Source: Lumbricus terrestris
Taxonomy: Eukaryota > Annelida > Clitellata > Crassiclitellata > Lumbricidae
Length of the DNA stretch: 64,000 bases
Assembly (NCBI GenBank): GCA_949752735.1
Contig: OX457052.1
Coordinates: forward strand, 32,938,344 to 33,002,343
Direction: 5' to 3'
Each line of letters opens with the position of its first letter. The stretch's first letter is position 1. The notes beneath the pieces were generated by a model. That model was not told the DNA's origin. It saw only the letters and a list, made by a program, of their open reading frames with translations, and made no database searches. Shown one piece after another: positions 24,398 through 40,156 of the stretch. The translations under genes were made by a program, and so were the position numbers.

Positions 24398-25140
24398 ACA
24401 CTTAAGCATCAGACGCTTTAAAGAATGAACTTTTAAGATTAACTAATTAAGCCATTTGTAAGCTTTGTTTATTTGGTGCAGCTCCCAAATATTGACACAT
24501 TTCACCTAAGAACCTTCCTCTATTGATAATATAATTATCTAAAAATTCTTATGGCTGACATGCTGCGCTCTTCAAGTGTCTGTAGACCTAAATATAGGCT
24601 GATGTCTTATTTGTGTTTAATTTAACCTAAAGTAGCGCATGATTATTTCTAAGTTATTTTTTCTTTACTTGCATCTGTTTATAATATTAAGCGAGCATGC
24701 ATTAGGCCTACACTGTATACAAAACTTCAGTTTCTTACTCTTAATACTGTCTTAAATAAACCATAGACCTGTATGCCTATATGCAGTTACGGGAGCAGAT
24801 TAACAAAATCACACGTACAGAAGTTACAGAACTAAATCCAGGCCTAACTAAATATAGGCTACAATATAGCCTAGGTTTGTTTATAAACAATGTATACCGT
24901 GGAGTTAGCAAAATGGTTCAGGCTACGACTGTGATCACGATTAGACAAAGACAGACAGACAGGCAGAGGGACAGAAAGGCAGACAGACAGACCTATATAT
25001 GCCTAACTTTAGTTAGGCATAGATTTAGTTCGATCTACAGGTGTGATTTTGTTATCTGCTCCCGTCACAGGCCTAGTTTATGTAGGCCTACCGGTAGGCC
25101 TAAGAGAAAGACAATGACTGAATGACATATTAATGCTTGT
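24398..25140. other. No gene recognised
   Basis: AT-rich sequence with several TAGGCCTA words (for example 24713 and a pair near 25085). No supported exon. Confidence 0.4.
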
Positions 25141-25164
25141 CAGATGCGAATAAAGACGAGTAGC

Positions 25165-25430
25165 CAGACAGACAGACAGACAGATACAGATACAGATACA
25201 GATACAGATACAGATACAGATACAGATACAGATACAGATACAGATACAGACAGACAGACAGAAAGGTAGACAGACAGACAGAAAGGCAGACAGACAGACA
25301 GACAGAATGGCAGACAGACAGACAGAAATGCAGGTAGGCATGCAGGCTGACCGACCGACCGACCGACCGACCGACCGACCGACCGACCGACCGACTGACC
25401 GACCGACTGACTGACTGACTGACGTAGTTT
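25165..25430. repeat. (CAGATA)n, (CAGA)n and (GACC)n compound microsatellite
   Basis: CAGATA hexamers 25185-25250, CAGA to about 25330, pure GACC 25348-25405, then GACT. Confidence 0.95.
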
Positions 25431-26915
25431 AATCATAAACGACAAATTTAAACAGCTATTGTCTAAGCAATCAGACAGAGAGACAGACACATTTCTGGCC
25501 AACTATCCTATAACGTAACGGCTGTTCGGTTTAAGGCTTAAAGGTCAGACGCTGGCCTCAAGATATCTATTACGACACTTGCCAGCATAAGCTTACTAGT
25601 CTAGGCCTACTATAATAATATTATAGGCCCACGAGTCTCGCAGGTGGCAAATCACATCCAGGGACGGGTTTACCCTTTTCGAACAAGGATAATAATAGTC
25701 TTGTCAGGCCTATACAAATAATATAAGGTAGGATAGGCCTGAAAGAGATTGGATCGTTAACAACAGCCGCATACAACTTAGCCTAACCTTGGCTAGCTGG
25801 CCGTGTTAGGCTTAGGCCTCGACCATAAAATTGCCTAGTCCACAAACGCAAGTCTATGGTCGTAGAGATAGCCTAATTTAAGACTTGAAACACATGAACA
25901 TTTAATACGCTGCACATTCTTAAAATTAATAGGCCTACTTTCGAATTCATGCCGATTTGTTCGTGCTTAGCCTAATTAATTAAGTTTTCTCCGAGTCCAG
26001 ATTGATAATTTATGGGCCAATTTAAAACAATTTGTTTTGCTTAATTGGCAATTTAATAAAACATTGTGCTGTGCTCAAAATGCCGTATATTATCGCAATG
26101 TAGGCTACGTAGGCCTTATTAAGTCTATCGTCTTCGGTTCATAATTTCCAATATTTTTAGACCATTTACTTATTAGCCTAAAATTTCAACGACGGCAAAA
26201 TAATCTAATCACATAATGAAATTGTTCTGTAAATTAGGCTATTGACAAATTTCTTTTCAATAGATTTGCGTATGAGGAAGGAATATTATATTGAAGGCTG
26301 TATCGCGGTCTTCTACACCAACACATGCACGCATCTTAAGCCTACATACTTATTAAACACTGCCGTTAGAGCCTACAGGTACAGCAGAAAGCTTTTCAGT
26401 AATGGATTCGCGTCAATAACTCTGTTCGTGGCGTTGCTAAACAATCAAATTTCTTGCGACATCGTTGCGTGGCGGTGAGCAATTTCAGAAAGTTATGTAA
26501 GACTTGTTTAAAGCCTATAAATATTGACCTGCAATGCAGTCCCATGTCATGAAGAAACATATTCAGAATGCGCTTTGGTGCTAGTATTCATTTTAGAGAG
26601 TAAAAGAGGTAAAAATCTGCTTTACGGCGAGGAGTCTTTATAGTTTATGCTTCGATTTGATAATCTTCAGCACTATTCATAATATATGGCGTTGCAACGC
26701 GACGGCGCATATGTTCAGTGTGTCGCAACATATTCGCAACATATTCGCAGACGTCGCAATGCCGAATTTTTTGTTATTAGTTCTTATAATAAAGAGAAAA
26801 AAATACTTTAATCTACAGATTTATTAGTTAAATTATTTATGAATTCGTAAAATAGCATAATCGTCAATTTAAAAAAATAATTTCTTAGGAATTTACCACC
26901 CACCGACCCCCACGC
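25431..26915. other. Intergenic, EF1-alpha upstream region
   Basis: Unique AT-rich DNA with multiple TAGGCCTA-type words (25602, 25734, 25930). The open frame at 26242-26478 has no recognisable family and no good splice context, so it is not called. Confidence 0.45.
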
Positions 26916-26922
26916 CACCTGG

Positions 26923-26958
26923 TATATAGTCACGTGACTCGTGGTTCTCTTTCCTTCC
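26923..26958 (+). promoter_or_regulatory. EF1-alpha core promoter: TATA box, E-box, TOP-like start
   Basis: TATATA at 26923-26928, palindromic E-box CACGTG at 26931-26936, and a pyrimidine tract CTCTTTCCTTCC at 26947-26958, 20-30 bp past the TATA box. A C followed by an unbroken pyrimidine run at the cap site is the 5' terminal oligopyrimidine (TOP) signature of translation-machinery mRNAs, which confers mTOR-dependent translation. Start site inferred at about 26949. A 5'UTR donor follows at 26982 or 26984 (GTGAGT). Confidence 0.75.
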
Positions 26959-27835
26959 GTTGTTTCTGAGTCTGTTGAGAGGTGTGAGTAGGATTTCTTC
27001 GTACATTTATCGTTCAAACTTCTTATTAAAATTCGGCCATCGCGACGTGACAGTAGGATTTCTGGATTATTGTAGCATTCTAGACAGATCTGATATATTT
27101 TGTTTATAATATTTTACTGAGATAATGAGTTAAAAGTTGTTTTCAAAATTGTGCAATCTTGCCGACATCACACACACTTCGAAGGAAGGCGTGGTGGCTT
27201 TTCATTTTCAGTTTCTGGATTATTAGCCATTGTTTTTCTAAAGCCGGTGATCTTGTTTTTCGGGAGACGAAATCTGGATTTTTCTCGCATAATTTGATCC
27301 GATTTCCAGACGCTGCATTTTTTATTCTAACGAGAAATTTCGTATTCATGTGGCAATACGCCGCCATTTTGTGACCGTGCAGTGACACGTCACGTTCTCC
27401 TCGAATATTTTGGTCAAAATCATTTAATTTGTTTCAATTCCTGGTTAGATTGACGATAAGACTATTGCTTAAGTAGCAGGTGTCAATATTTTGTGTAATT
27501 TTGCGCTGAAACGAGGAAATTTTGCCGGCAGCGCGCTCTGATTGCAGACAAAGGGTAGATGGCGTGTGTTACCGGGACTTAACATTCCTGCTTAAAATGG
27601 CCGACTGTGCTTGAGCCTTGAATAATGAGAAAATGCGACTAAATTTGTTAATAACTAACAAATTAACACAGGCTAATCGGTTTTTTCGCAGAAGATTTAG
27701 ATTGAATTTGTTCTGAGTTGTCTGCTTTGGTTCTAGACAGTTGCCATGGTGGCCATGCAATAAATAGAATGTGAATTAGTTTACTACGAGTTTTTTTATT
27801 AGAATAGAAATCGAGGGAAAATGTAGAATAATTGA

Positions 27836-27978
27836 TTAAAATCAGGAGCTTTTGCCAACAATAATTAACTTCTTGTATTGATTGAAATCAGGAGCACTTG
27901 CCAACAATAATTAACTTCTTGTATTGATTGAAATCAGGAGCACTTGCCAACAATAATTAACTTCTTGTATTGATTGAA
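27836..27978 (+). repeat. 46-bp tandem repeat, three copies, in EF1-alpha 5'UTR intron
   Basis: Unit starts AAATCAGGAGCACTTGCC and ends CTTCTTGTATTGATT. The last two copies are identical over nearly the whole unit; the first has two or three differences. Confidence 0.9.
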
Positions 27979-28356
27979 GTTTTGATGTTGACCTACATTA
28001 AGATTAAAGCACATAGACATACAGTGTGGACAACATTATTAAAACTTACTGGTATCTAATTACAAATTTATTTGATGCCAGATGCAAATATATTTGGTGC
28101 CAGAAAGCTATACGAAGATTTTCACGCAGAATCGAGTTGACGTAATTTAAGAATTCGTGTAATATCGACTCGTTTAGGTAGCCGTATTATTTTAACCTTC
28201 TGGACGGTTCCTGAAAGACTTATTTAACCAGCCACTTGAATACATTTCTACTCATTTGGAGTTTACGCGACTGGATCTTACGAGTACCTGATTGTTGATT
28301 TTTTTCTTTTGTGTTGCAGTTTTCATCAAGAGACGCATTCGTGCTAGCCAATAATC

Positions 28357-33186
<4,830 letters not shown>

Positions 33187-33581
33187 ATGTTGGAGAGCAT
33201 CGTGGTTGATGATGGGGAGAGCTGCTGCAACAAGCCGTATCCAAGAAGCGTTCTCGAATCCAAAAAAATCTGGTCTTGCATGACTCACAATTTCGTAATT
33301 GAAACTGGTTCCAGTTTGAAGCGGGCGACGTTTGTACTCAGACGAACTTTCTGCTGTTCATTTAAGCGAGTTCTGCATCGGAAGAACTTCAGACGGAAAA
33401 AGCGGCCGCTGAATCTTAGAGAGCTTTTTTCCGCATAGGTCTGAGATAGTTTAGTTCCTTTTTAAAAATTCCACTTAAGAAAATGCCATATAGACTTTGA
33501 CTTTGTACTGTACGACCAGGTTAAAGTAATTCCTCAACGCAAGTGTTGTTGTCAATATAAGTTTTGTTTTAAACATATTTC

Positions 33582-33587
33582 ATTAAA
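33582..33587 (+). terminator. EF1-alpha polyadenylation signal (ATTAAA)
   Basis: ATTAAA about 395 bp past the stop codon, the best hexamer in the 3' UTR. A canonical AATAAA was not seen before it. Confidence 0.55.
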
Positions 33588-33599
33588 AATAATTGCAAG

Positions 33600-33944
33600 A
33601 CTAAGGTTGTTTTGATTTGAATCTATCTCTTGAATGACCAATTGTATTTTTGTGATGTGTAGTTGTGGTACATGGGCTTTGTGGCCTGCAGAGAGGCTAC
33701 GGACTTGCCTTACAGGGGAAGGGTTTTGTCTCTTTTACAGTTTCAGAGCAACATATTAGTTTTTGATGTTGGCTCTGGGATTCACCTACCAAATAAAGTT
33801 CCAAAAGTAATTTACACTGGAACAATTCACATGCCTGGGGTGGAAACGAATGAAACCTGCAAGTTATGTTTTTTTCACCATGGTGTGGAAAGCTAGGTTT
33901 AGAAAGGGCAGCATGAGTTTTGCTGAACTGTTGGGTAACACATG
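33600..33944. other. No gene recognised
   Basis: Sequence after the EF1-alpha 3' UTR with no recognised exon. Confidence 0.35.
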
Positions 33945-34202
33945 CACAGGCAGAGACTTGGGGGGGGGGGGAACGGACCCCTCGATGTTAGTGGTGGTAG
34001 GGAACATTCCTACCTTCCCCACGACTTTTAAAAAGGTCATCAACTTTTTGGCAGGGAAAAAGAATACATGTTTTTCTGAAAATTTTGTTGATGAAAATGT
34101 TTGTCGGTGATTCAGCCATCCACCCAAAATGTCATGCCTTGGCGATTGCCCTTCGGCCGCTTGTTCGTCCCACCAAACTTCTAGACCAAGTCTCCGCCTA
34201 TG
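33945..34202. mobile_element. hAT-like MITE family M2, copy 2 (old)
   Basis: Ends CACAGGCAGAGACTTGG and CCAAGTCTCCGCCTATG are inverted repeats with two mismatches, related to CATGGGCGGAGACC of the other copies. A G-run follows the left end. The interior shares AGGTCATCAACTTTTTGG-type text with the 61310 element. The 8-bp flanks no longer match well. Confidence 0.65.
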
Positions 34203-34280
34203 CGAACATGGTAGGGATATGAATGGGCAAAGCTCTTGTTCAGTTACCAACTGTGTTGAGGAACTTGGCTAGTAAGAAAC

Positions 34281-34651
34281 AGGTTTTTAAAAAGGAAATT
34301 TCGGAACTGCACAACATGGCTTTTTTAACGTGCAGTTGTACACAAAATGTGCAGTTCTAAATGGATTTGTGCAGTTGTAGAAGCACTTCTGTACAGTTAA
34401 AACTAGCATAAGGGGTCATTGTCCTCCAATTGGAAGTAATTTACCATGGAGGATGGGAATGGGAAAATGGGCTGTGCAGTTCTAAAAATTCCTTAAAAAC
34501 AGCCCTGCTGCACAATCCTTTTTTCTTCACTTTCTCCCTGGTGAATCACTCTCAATCATGACAACTTGATATTTTAACTTCACAAAAGTATTTTTACAGC
34601 TGCACAGATACATTCAGAATTGCACATTTTGTGTAGAACTGCATAGCTGGC
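34281..34651 (+). mobile_element. MITE family M1, older copy hosting a second insertion
   Basis: Left part TTTTTAAAAAGGAAATTTCGGAACTGCACAA-like and right part CAGAATTGCACATTTTGTG are the two halves of an M1 element, split by another M1 copy at 34315-34507. Its borders are eroded; a possible 7-bp flank repeat is AAGAAAC. Confidence 0.55.
34315..34507 (-). mobile_element. MITE family M1, copy 2, nested in its own family
   Basis: On the minus strand starts CAGGGCTGTTTTTAAGG and ends TTAAAAAAGCCATG. The perfect 8-bp target duplication CTGCACAA lies at 34307-34314 and 34508-34515. The target word CTGCACAA belongs to the internal sequence of the surrounding older M1 copy. Confidence 0.9.
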
Positions 34652-35037
34652 AAGAAACCTGCACCCTGGGACAAGAAATTGTGGCTGTATGGTTCCTTCA
34701 CAAAGCAAAATTTGTTAACGGAGTACAATCTTGCATGCCTGGATAATGTTTATCATTAGTGAGAAACTACAGTATAATTTTTTTAATTTGGACTTTTATA
34801 GTGAGCAAAACAAGACATTTATTCTGTGGTTTATAATCAGACTAAAGCCAAACAGAGTCTTCCGAAGTTCATGGGCAATAATTACTGGTATAAAACTAGT
34901 TCTAGATACAAGTATTACAAACGAATCGATTGTCCTATTCACTCAACCATCAGTAGTTTGAACTCCTAACGCACCATGTTTGAGGTCTCGAACTATGCCT
35001 GCGAAGTGGACTGTCCAAAATAGATGCCTTGCGTTAT
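34652..35037. other. No gene; 3' flank of the KCTD-like gene
   Basis: Sequence lying past the stop codon of the minus-strand KCTD-like gene. No other signal was recognised. Confidence 0.4.
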
Positions 35038-36683
35038 TTATTTTCCCATCTTGAGGTTGATGACTTTAATAAGGCCTTCGATCCTGTAGTACTTCGCCTC
35101 CTTCAGCAGTTGGTGTTGGTCCGTCCACGTGTCGGGCAGCGAGTCGACTCCCCGGTCGCCGCGAAGGTAGTTGAGTATGTAGCGGAAGTGGGTTCCATCA
35201 CGGTCGATGAAGTAAGACCCGTCCGCTTGCTGCTGGAGAGGGTGTCTACCACTCACCATGGCGGCCAGCATCGAATTCTGGTCCCGGCTGAGCGTGTAGA
35301 TCGAGGTCATAAAAGGGCGACCGCCTACGTTCAGTTTGACCACTCCCTGCATAGGCATACATACACATAGATACATTGTACTCGTTTACATAGGTACATT
35401 GTACGCGTTAAAGTGGCACATTGGCAATATTGGCATCAATTTGTACAGAGATTTTATTGCATGGCAATTTGAACAGCAGGGCTTAAAGTTTGTTTGTTTG
35501 TTTGTATGCGCACTTGTTATAGCGCCTCTTCCAGCCCTCAACCGCTACTCAGAGGCGCTCCCGACTACAGCGCGGACACTGCATCGGAGTTTCACGCCGA
35601 AGCGCTGAGCAATTGCGAGTGAAGGACTTGCCCAAGGTCCTTACGCGGCAAGGTGGATTCGAACCTCAACCTTCCGGCTTCAAGGCAACGACGCCACCAC
35701 TACACCACCGCGCCCCACATAAAGTGTGCCTGGACGGTCATGAACGACGTCCATGCACTTGTCTTAAAATCTGAACGCCGTCCAGCCACTTATTGGCGAG
35801 TAGGCCTACAGACGGGAAAGGTAAGGGGCGTCCAGACACTTCTTTTTCAGAGGTAAGGGGCGTCCAGGCACTTATTTTTTCAAACTTTAAGCACTGTTGA
35901 ACAGCAACACCTCTTGAAGAGCTACAAGCTTTGTGTGCGAGTATTGAGAAGCGCTCAAGTAAGTTATACAAGTAGGTTCATTCATTCATTCATCACGAGT
36001 ATTTATATAGCGCCTCTCAGTGTGAGAATTGTGGAAAAATAACTGGGGGGGTTGGACCATTATCCACTTGGAATTGGGGTGTAAAAACCTTACTTTAACA
36101 TGGGGCTCTAAGAAAGACTGGGGGGGTCGAAACCCCCTAACCCCCCCGGCAATTCTCACCCTGGCGCCTCTTCAGGTTACTGCTCGGGAGTGCGGCACTC
36201 TTCAGAACGTGCAGAGGTGCTGAATTTATTTAACCCAATAGGCCTAGCCTACATGGACGAAAGTATACAAATAATTTACTCTTATTGGAAAAATGTCTAA
36301 TGTTTTATAAATTGCAAATTATTATACATCTCGCAACCCAGAAGCGACTGTGTCCAGTCGAGAGTTCACAGTTTTCAAGTTCTTTCAAGTAAAAAATACC
36401 ACAGAGGCCTACGTCAGAGTTGTATAGAGAAATTATTTGATATCTGAGTCTCGGATTTAATTGCCCGGGCTTCTAAAAGTCGCTGAGGGCCCCTGTACGG
36501 GGCGTCTGCCCAGGCGGGTTGCCTCTGCCCTCTTTCGTCAACCCTGCAGGGTCTAATTAGTGTCGTGCTCACCTTGTGGAAGTTCTTCATGTCTTGGATG
36601 AACTTGAGTTCGTCCTTGATCTTGCGCTTCTCTTCAAGGGCTTCGACTTCTGACTTCAACGTGGATGACGCGGCTGCACTCAT
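35038..36683 (-). CDS. KCTD-like BTB/POZ (T1-type) protein, two coding exons
   Basis: Small BTB protein of the KCTD family; many such proteins oligomerise and act as cullin-3 adaptors or channel/G-protein regulators, but the role of this one is unknown. Coding exons on minus: 36683-36573 (MSAAASSTLKSEVEALEEKR..., 37 residues, heptad-like and charged, probably a short coiled coil) and 35346-35038 (102 residues). The junction FHK|GVVKLNVGG is in phase 0 with AAG|GTGAGC and CTATGCAG|G. The BTB core LNVGGRPF, MLAAMVSGRHP, YFIDRDGTHFRYILNYLR and EAKYYRIEGL fits KCTD proteins, closest in feel to KCTD7/KCTD14. Predicted 139 residues, short for the family. The AATAAA hexamer overlaps the TAA stop (35042-35037). 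A 5'UTR acceptor lies just upstream of the start codon, so there is an upstream non-coding exon. Confidence 0.85.
35477..35896 (+). mobile_element. hAT MITE family M3, copy 1, split by a SINE
   Basis: Ends CAGGGCTTAAAGT... and ...ACTTTAAGCACTG. Perfect 8-bp target duplication TTGAACAG at 35469-35476 and 35897-35904. The interior repeats the phrases GGACGGTCATG, GGGGCGTCCAG and CACTTCTTTT seen in copies 36711 and 38833. A SINE occupies 35490-35719. Located in the KCTD-like gene's intron. Confidence 0.93.
35490..35719 (-). mobile_element. tRNA-derived SINE, copy D, nested in a MITE
   Basis: Complete copy: on minus it reads from GGGGCGCGGTGGTGTAGTGG, B box GGTTCGAATCC, to GCGCTATAACAAGTGCGC and (AAAC)n. 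Flanked by 6-bp repeats TAAAGT (35484-35489 and 35720-35725) derived from the MITE end it interrupted. Confidence 0.9.
36018..36163. mobile_element. MITE family M4 (CAGNNTGAGAATTG), copy 1
   Basis: Ends CAGTGTGAGAATTGTGG and GCAATTCTCACCCTG; perfect 8-bp target duplication GCGCCTCT at 36010-36017 and 36164-36171. The target is the TATAGCGCCTCTTCAGG phrase of the SINE tail family, so this MITE entered an older SINE-like fragment. Relatives: 40446, 50438 and 60719. Confidence 0.9.
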
Positions 36684-36710
36684 CGTCTTCAACCTGGAAA
36701 AGGAGGAGAT

Positions 36711-36889
36711 CAGGGCTTAAAGTGTGCATGGACGGTCATGGACGGCGTCCATGCACATATTTTAAAATCTGAACGCCGTCCTGCCACTTATCGGCCAGCA
36801 CTGACTGGAAAGGTAAGGGGCGTCCAGGCACTTCTTTTGGAAAGGTGTGGGGCGTCCAGGCACTTATTTTCTCCACACTTTTAGCACTG
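36711..36889 (+). mobile_element. hAT MITE family M3, copy 2
   Basis: 179 bp, CAGGGCTTAAAGTGTGC to CACTTTTAGCACTG. Perfect target duplication GAGGAGAT at 36703-36710 and 36890-36897. It sits 18 bp outside the KCTD-like start exon, abutting the acceptor's polypyrimidine tract. Confidence 0.93.
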
Positions 36890-37260
36890 GAGGAGATGAA
36901 ACCAAACAGACTTTAATTTATAGTCAGTTCATTGGCGTGTGAACGTCCGCAAGAGGTAAGGACCGTAAGGCTAAATGCGGACAAGGAGGAAAGGCCGGAG
37001 GGTCCAAAATAGGTCAGTTTTGCAGACGTCCTTTATGGACGACTCTTATAGTACGCATCACCTATAAGATCAAACGCTGACGAATGGTTAGAACGATTGA
37101 CTCGTAGCAACAAAAACGTCGGTTCGAGTCTTTCTCTCTTAATTAGGACGGTTTGTTTTTTAGACTACGATCTGCAGCAAATTAAGTCTTTAATTATCTC
37201 GCAATTTCTCATCGCCATCGATTGATGCTTGGTCATTCTATTGTGGCGCTTGATAAATAC
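36890..37260. other. No gene recognised
   Basis: Upstream side of the KCTD-like gene. A non-coding first exon is expected somewhere beyond the MITE but cannot be placed. Confidence 0.35.
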
Positions 37261-37264
37261 ATAG

Positions 37265-37265
37265 G

Positions 37266-37335
<70 letters not shown>

Positions 37336-37377
37336 CATTATCATCGTCGTCGTCATCATCATCATCATCATCATCAT

Positions 37378-37455
<78 letters not shown>

Positions 37456-37560
37456 GATCATCATCATCATCATCATCATTATTATTATCATCATCATCAT
37501 CGTCATCATTATCATTATTGATATTATTATGCTATCATCGTCATCATCAATATCTTTATT
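37265..37560. repeat. (ATT)n / (ATC)n compound microsatellite
   Basis: Pure ATT at 37265-37335 then ATC at 37345-37510 with drift. Confidence 0.95.
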
Positions 37561-38832
37561 ATTTAATTTATTATAGTAGATAATAATTATGTTAGCAATC
37601 CTTGGCATCTTACATGTCATTCATTCATTGACTGCGAGGATTCATGTAGCATCCCTCAGGTAAGGCCTACTTATACTCAAGAGCGCTCCCAATAACGCAG
37701 TTTTAAGATAGAACGTGTCAGAGAAGACCCGTAATTAGCAGCAGGTACAAAGGTGGTCCATTCCCGGCCAGCTATAGAGGGCCAGCAACAGAGAAAGCGC
37801 GTCGCAGTCGTCGCTGTCTGACAGAAGTAGAAAACAAGAAGTTCGCCTGTGCAGAGGAGTAAAGGAACACGGCGGGTCTCGGCCGTGTGGATGGACAAAT
37901 CTCCCTTGGGCAGGCTGCGTCATAGGAAGCTTCGATGACATTAACTTTCAACCAGAAGATCCGATCCAGTCTTAATAAAAAAATTCCAGTCATTCCCCAA
38001 ATAAACCAAACAAAGCTGTTGTCTACCGCGTTCAAACCATTTTGTCTCCGGTCATTATACGAATAACTCCACGCGCCTGTCAAATTCTCAAACAACAAAC
38101 AATCAATAGACAAACAAAGAAACACAATTTTGCTGTAAAACCTTTGTAAACTTCTCTGTATACGACTTCCAAACGCGCATGTCTCGCCAACGTTAGGCTA
38201 TCTCCTTCAGTGCGTGCGTATCGCCTAGGACTATATATTATTATTATTATTATTATTGCGTTACGTGATGTTCGACCTAATACAGCTTAATTTTGGTTGT
38301 TCAGCTGTAAACTGCACGAACATATTTTGTGGGACAGACCTGTGCGATAGATTTTGTTACCATCTGCTCCTCCATCTTCTTTGTATCGTTGCCAATTGCA
38401 ACGGCAGCTGTTGCCCGATTGCACTTTTCAACAGTTTCGTCATATCAGCCTACGTAGGCCTTTGACACCATCTGTAGGTATTCGAGTTGCGGCCTACCCT
38501 GTAGGCCCATCACTGTATAGGCCTATACCTGAGTGGCCTGAATATATCGACCGCCCGTCGCTCCCGGTGTGTAGGTATGTACCGTGTGAGCAGAAAATCG
38601 ATTTCTTCAAACGATATATTGACCGGGAAAGATAATTGATACGAGGTTCACAAGTTCGTTTGAAGAAATTTGTATGTCATGCGAATTGATGTTTTGAATA
38701 ATTGAATGTAGAAAATATATCAAGATGGCTTTTGCGCATGTGATAGATAGAGACTTGCGCCCTAGCCTAATTAGGCTACTAATAAGTGCAGATGTCACGT
38801 GATATTCTATCCACTTTTAAAGCTATCCGGGA
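37561..38832. other. No gene recognised
   Basis: Intergenic DNA with several TAGGCCTA words (38452, 38517). Open frames at 37677-38125 show no family resemblance and are not called. Confidence 0.4.
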
Positions 38833-39010
38833 CAGGGCTTAAAGTGTGCCTGTACGGTCATGGACGGCGTCCATGCACTTATTTTGAAATCTGACCGCCG
38901 TCCTGCCACTTATTGGCCAGCACAGCCTGGAAAGGCAAGGGGCGTCCATGCACTTCTTTTGGAAAAGTAAGGGACGTCCATGCACTTATTTTCCCACACT
39001 TTAAGCACTG
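38833..39010 (+). mobile_element. hAT MITE family M3, copy 3
   Basis: 178 bp, CAGGGCTTAAAGTGTGCC to CACACTTTAAGCACTG. Flanks ATCCGGGA (38825-38832) and ATCCGGGG (39011-39018) match at 7 of 8. Confidence 0.9.
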
Positions 39011-39532
39011 ATCCGGGGGATGAATCAATCTATCTCCCGGATGGAATTAACCGGTATAAACTATCCGGGGGATAAACCATTCTATCCCCTTTATTGAAAA
39101 CTGCATATAGCCTAATTGAAAAATTTATGCTGTAATCAAAATTTAAAGTGACTCTAATTGTTTCAAGTGTCCTAAACAATGTTCAGAGAAAAAGTAACTC
39201 GAATTTATTTAGTGTCTCTGAGTGTTTTAAGTGTTCTAAATGTTCCAAGTGCTTTAAAACTAAAGCAAAAAATTATCTAGCAGAAACAAACATACCTGCT
39301 AGAGTCATTGTTTTAAACAAAGCAGATGGAAATTAATTTGCAAGAACAAATAGGCTACATGCAGAAGTGGCTTTTTTCGACTTCTCTTCATTTGGGGGGG
39401 GGGGGGATACAATTAATACGGGGATCCTGTTTCGTGACACCGGCCCATAGGTAGTAGTAGCCTACAAGGCATGTCCGCCTTAAAGGGCGCCAACGCGTTA
39501 CCTCTCGCTTTCCATGCCAGCGTGGTGTCATC

Positions 39533-39850
39533 CAGTGGCGGCGCGAGGGGGCTAGGGAGCTAAGCCCCCGCCAAAAAGGCCATCCGTTTTTTTACATGTA
39601 AAAATAAAACATTTTCATGATCAGCCCCTAAAAATTGAAACCATATGCACGAGATTTCGACCAAATGACTAAAAATAAAAAATAAAAAAGGTCATCAGAA
39701 ATTTTGGCCGGTGAAAATGGAAAATTTTCATGAGATTTCGACCAGATGACTAAAAATAGGTCGTCAGAAATTTTGGCGGCTGAAAATGGAAAATTTCCTC
39801 CGCGGGAATTCAGCCCTCCCCAAAAAACTGAAATCCTGGCGCTGCCACTG
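39533..39850. mobile_element. hAT MITE (CAGTGGC-GCGC ends)
   Basis: Ends CAGTGGCGGCGCGAGG and CCTGGCGCTGCCACTG. Flanking 8-mers GTGTCATC (39525-39532) and GTGTTATC (39851-39858) match at 7 of 8. The interior has a tandem duplication of a segment containing GAGATTTCGACC and GTCATCAGAAATTTTGGC. Confidence 0.88.
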
Positions 39851-40156
39851 GTGTTATCCAATGCGCTACCGCCTCCCTCCCCCACCTACCACAATTAAGG
39901 CACATGAATTGATTTCTGGATGAATGAGTGTCGATATAGACCGAGGGCACACGTTTTAGCTACTGTAAGTGTAAGCTATACCCTATCATCCCTATGGGTT
40001 ATAATAGACGTAATTCTCTGATATTTCAACCAAACGCTTAGGACTATTGCCTGCTTGCTTACTTATTTTATGATAAACATTTTTTACTTAAAAGATAAAT
40101 CTGCTGAAATTTCAAATTTGAATTAAGATTTGCACGGATTGTCCGAAGTGTCGTGT

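Noticed and set aside
26242..26478. 78-codon open frame upstream of EF1-alpha
   Set aside because: No family, no conserved motif, and AT-rich composition like the neighbouring non-coding DNA.
37677..38125. Hydrophobic open frame resembling a membrane protein
   Set aside because: Composition not protein-like over its length, with no domain, no splice signals and several overlapping alternatives.
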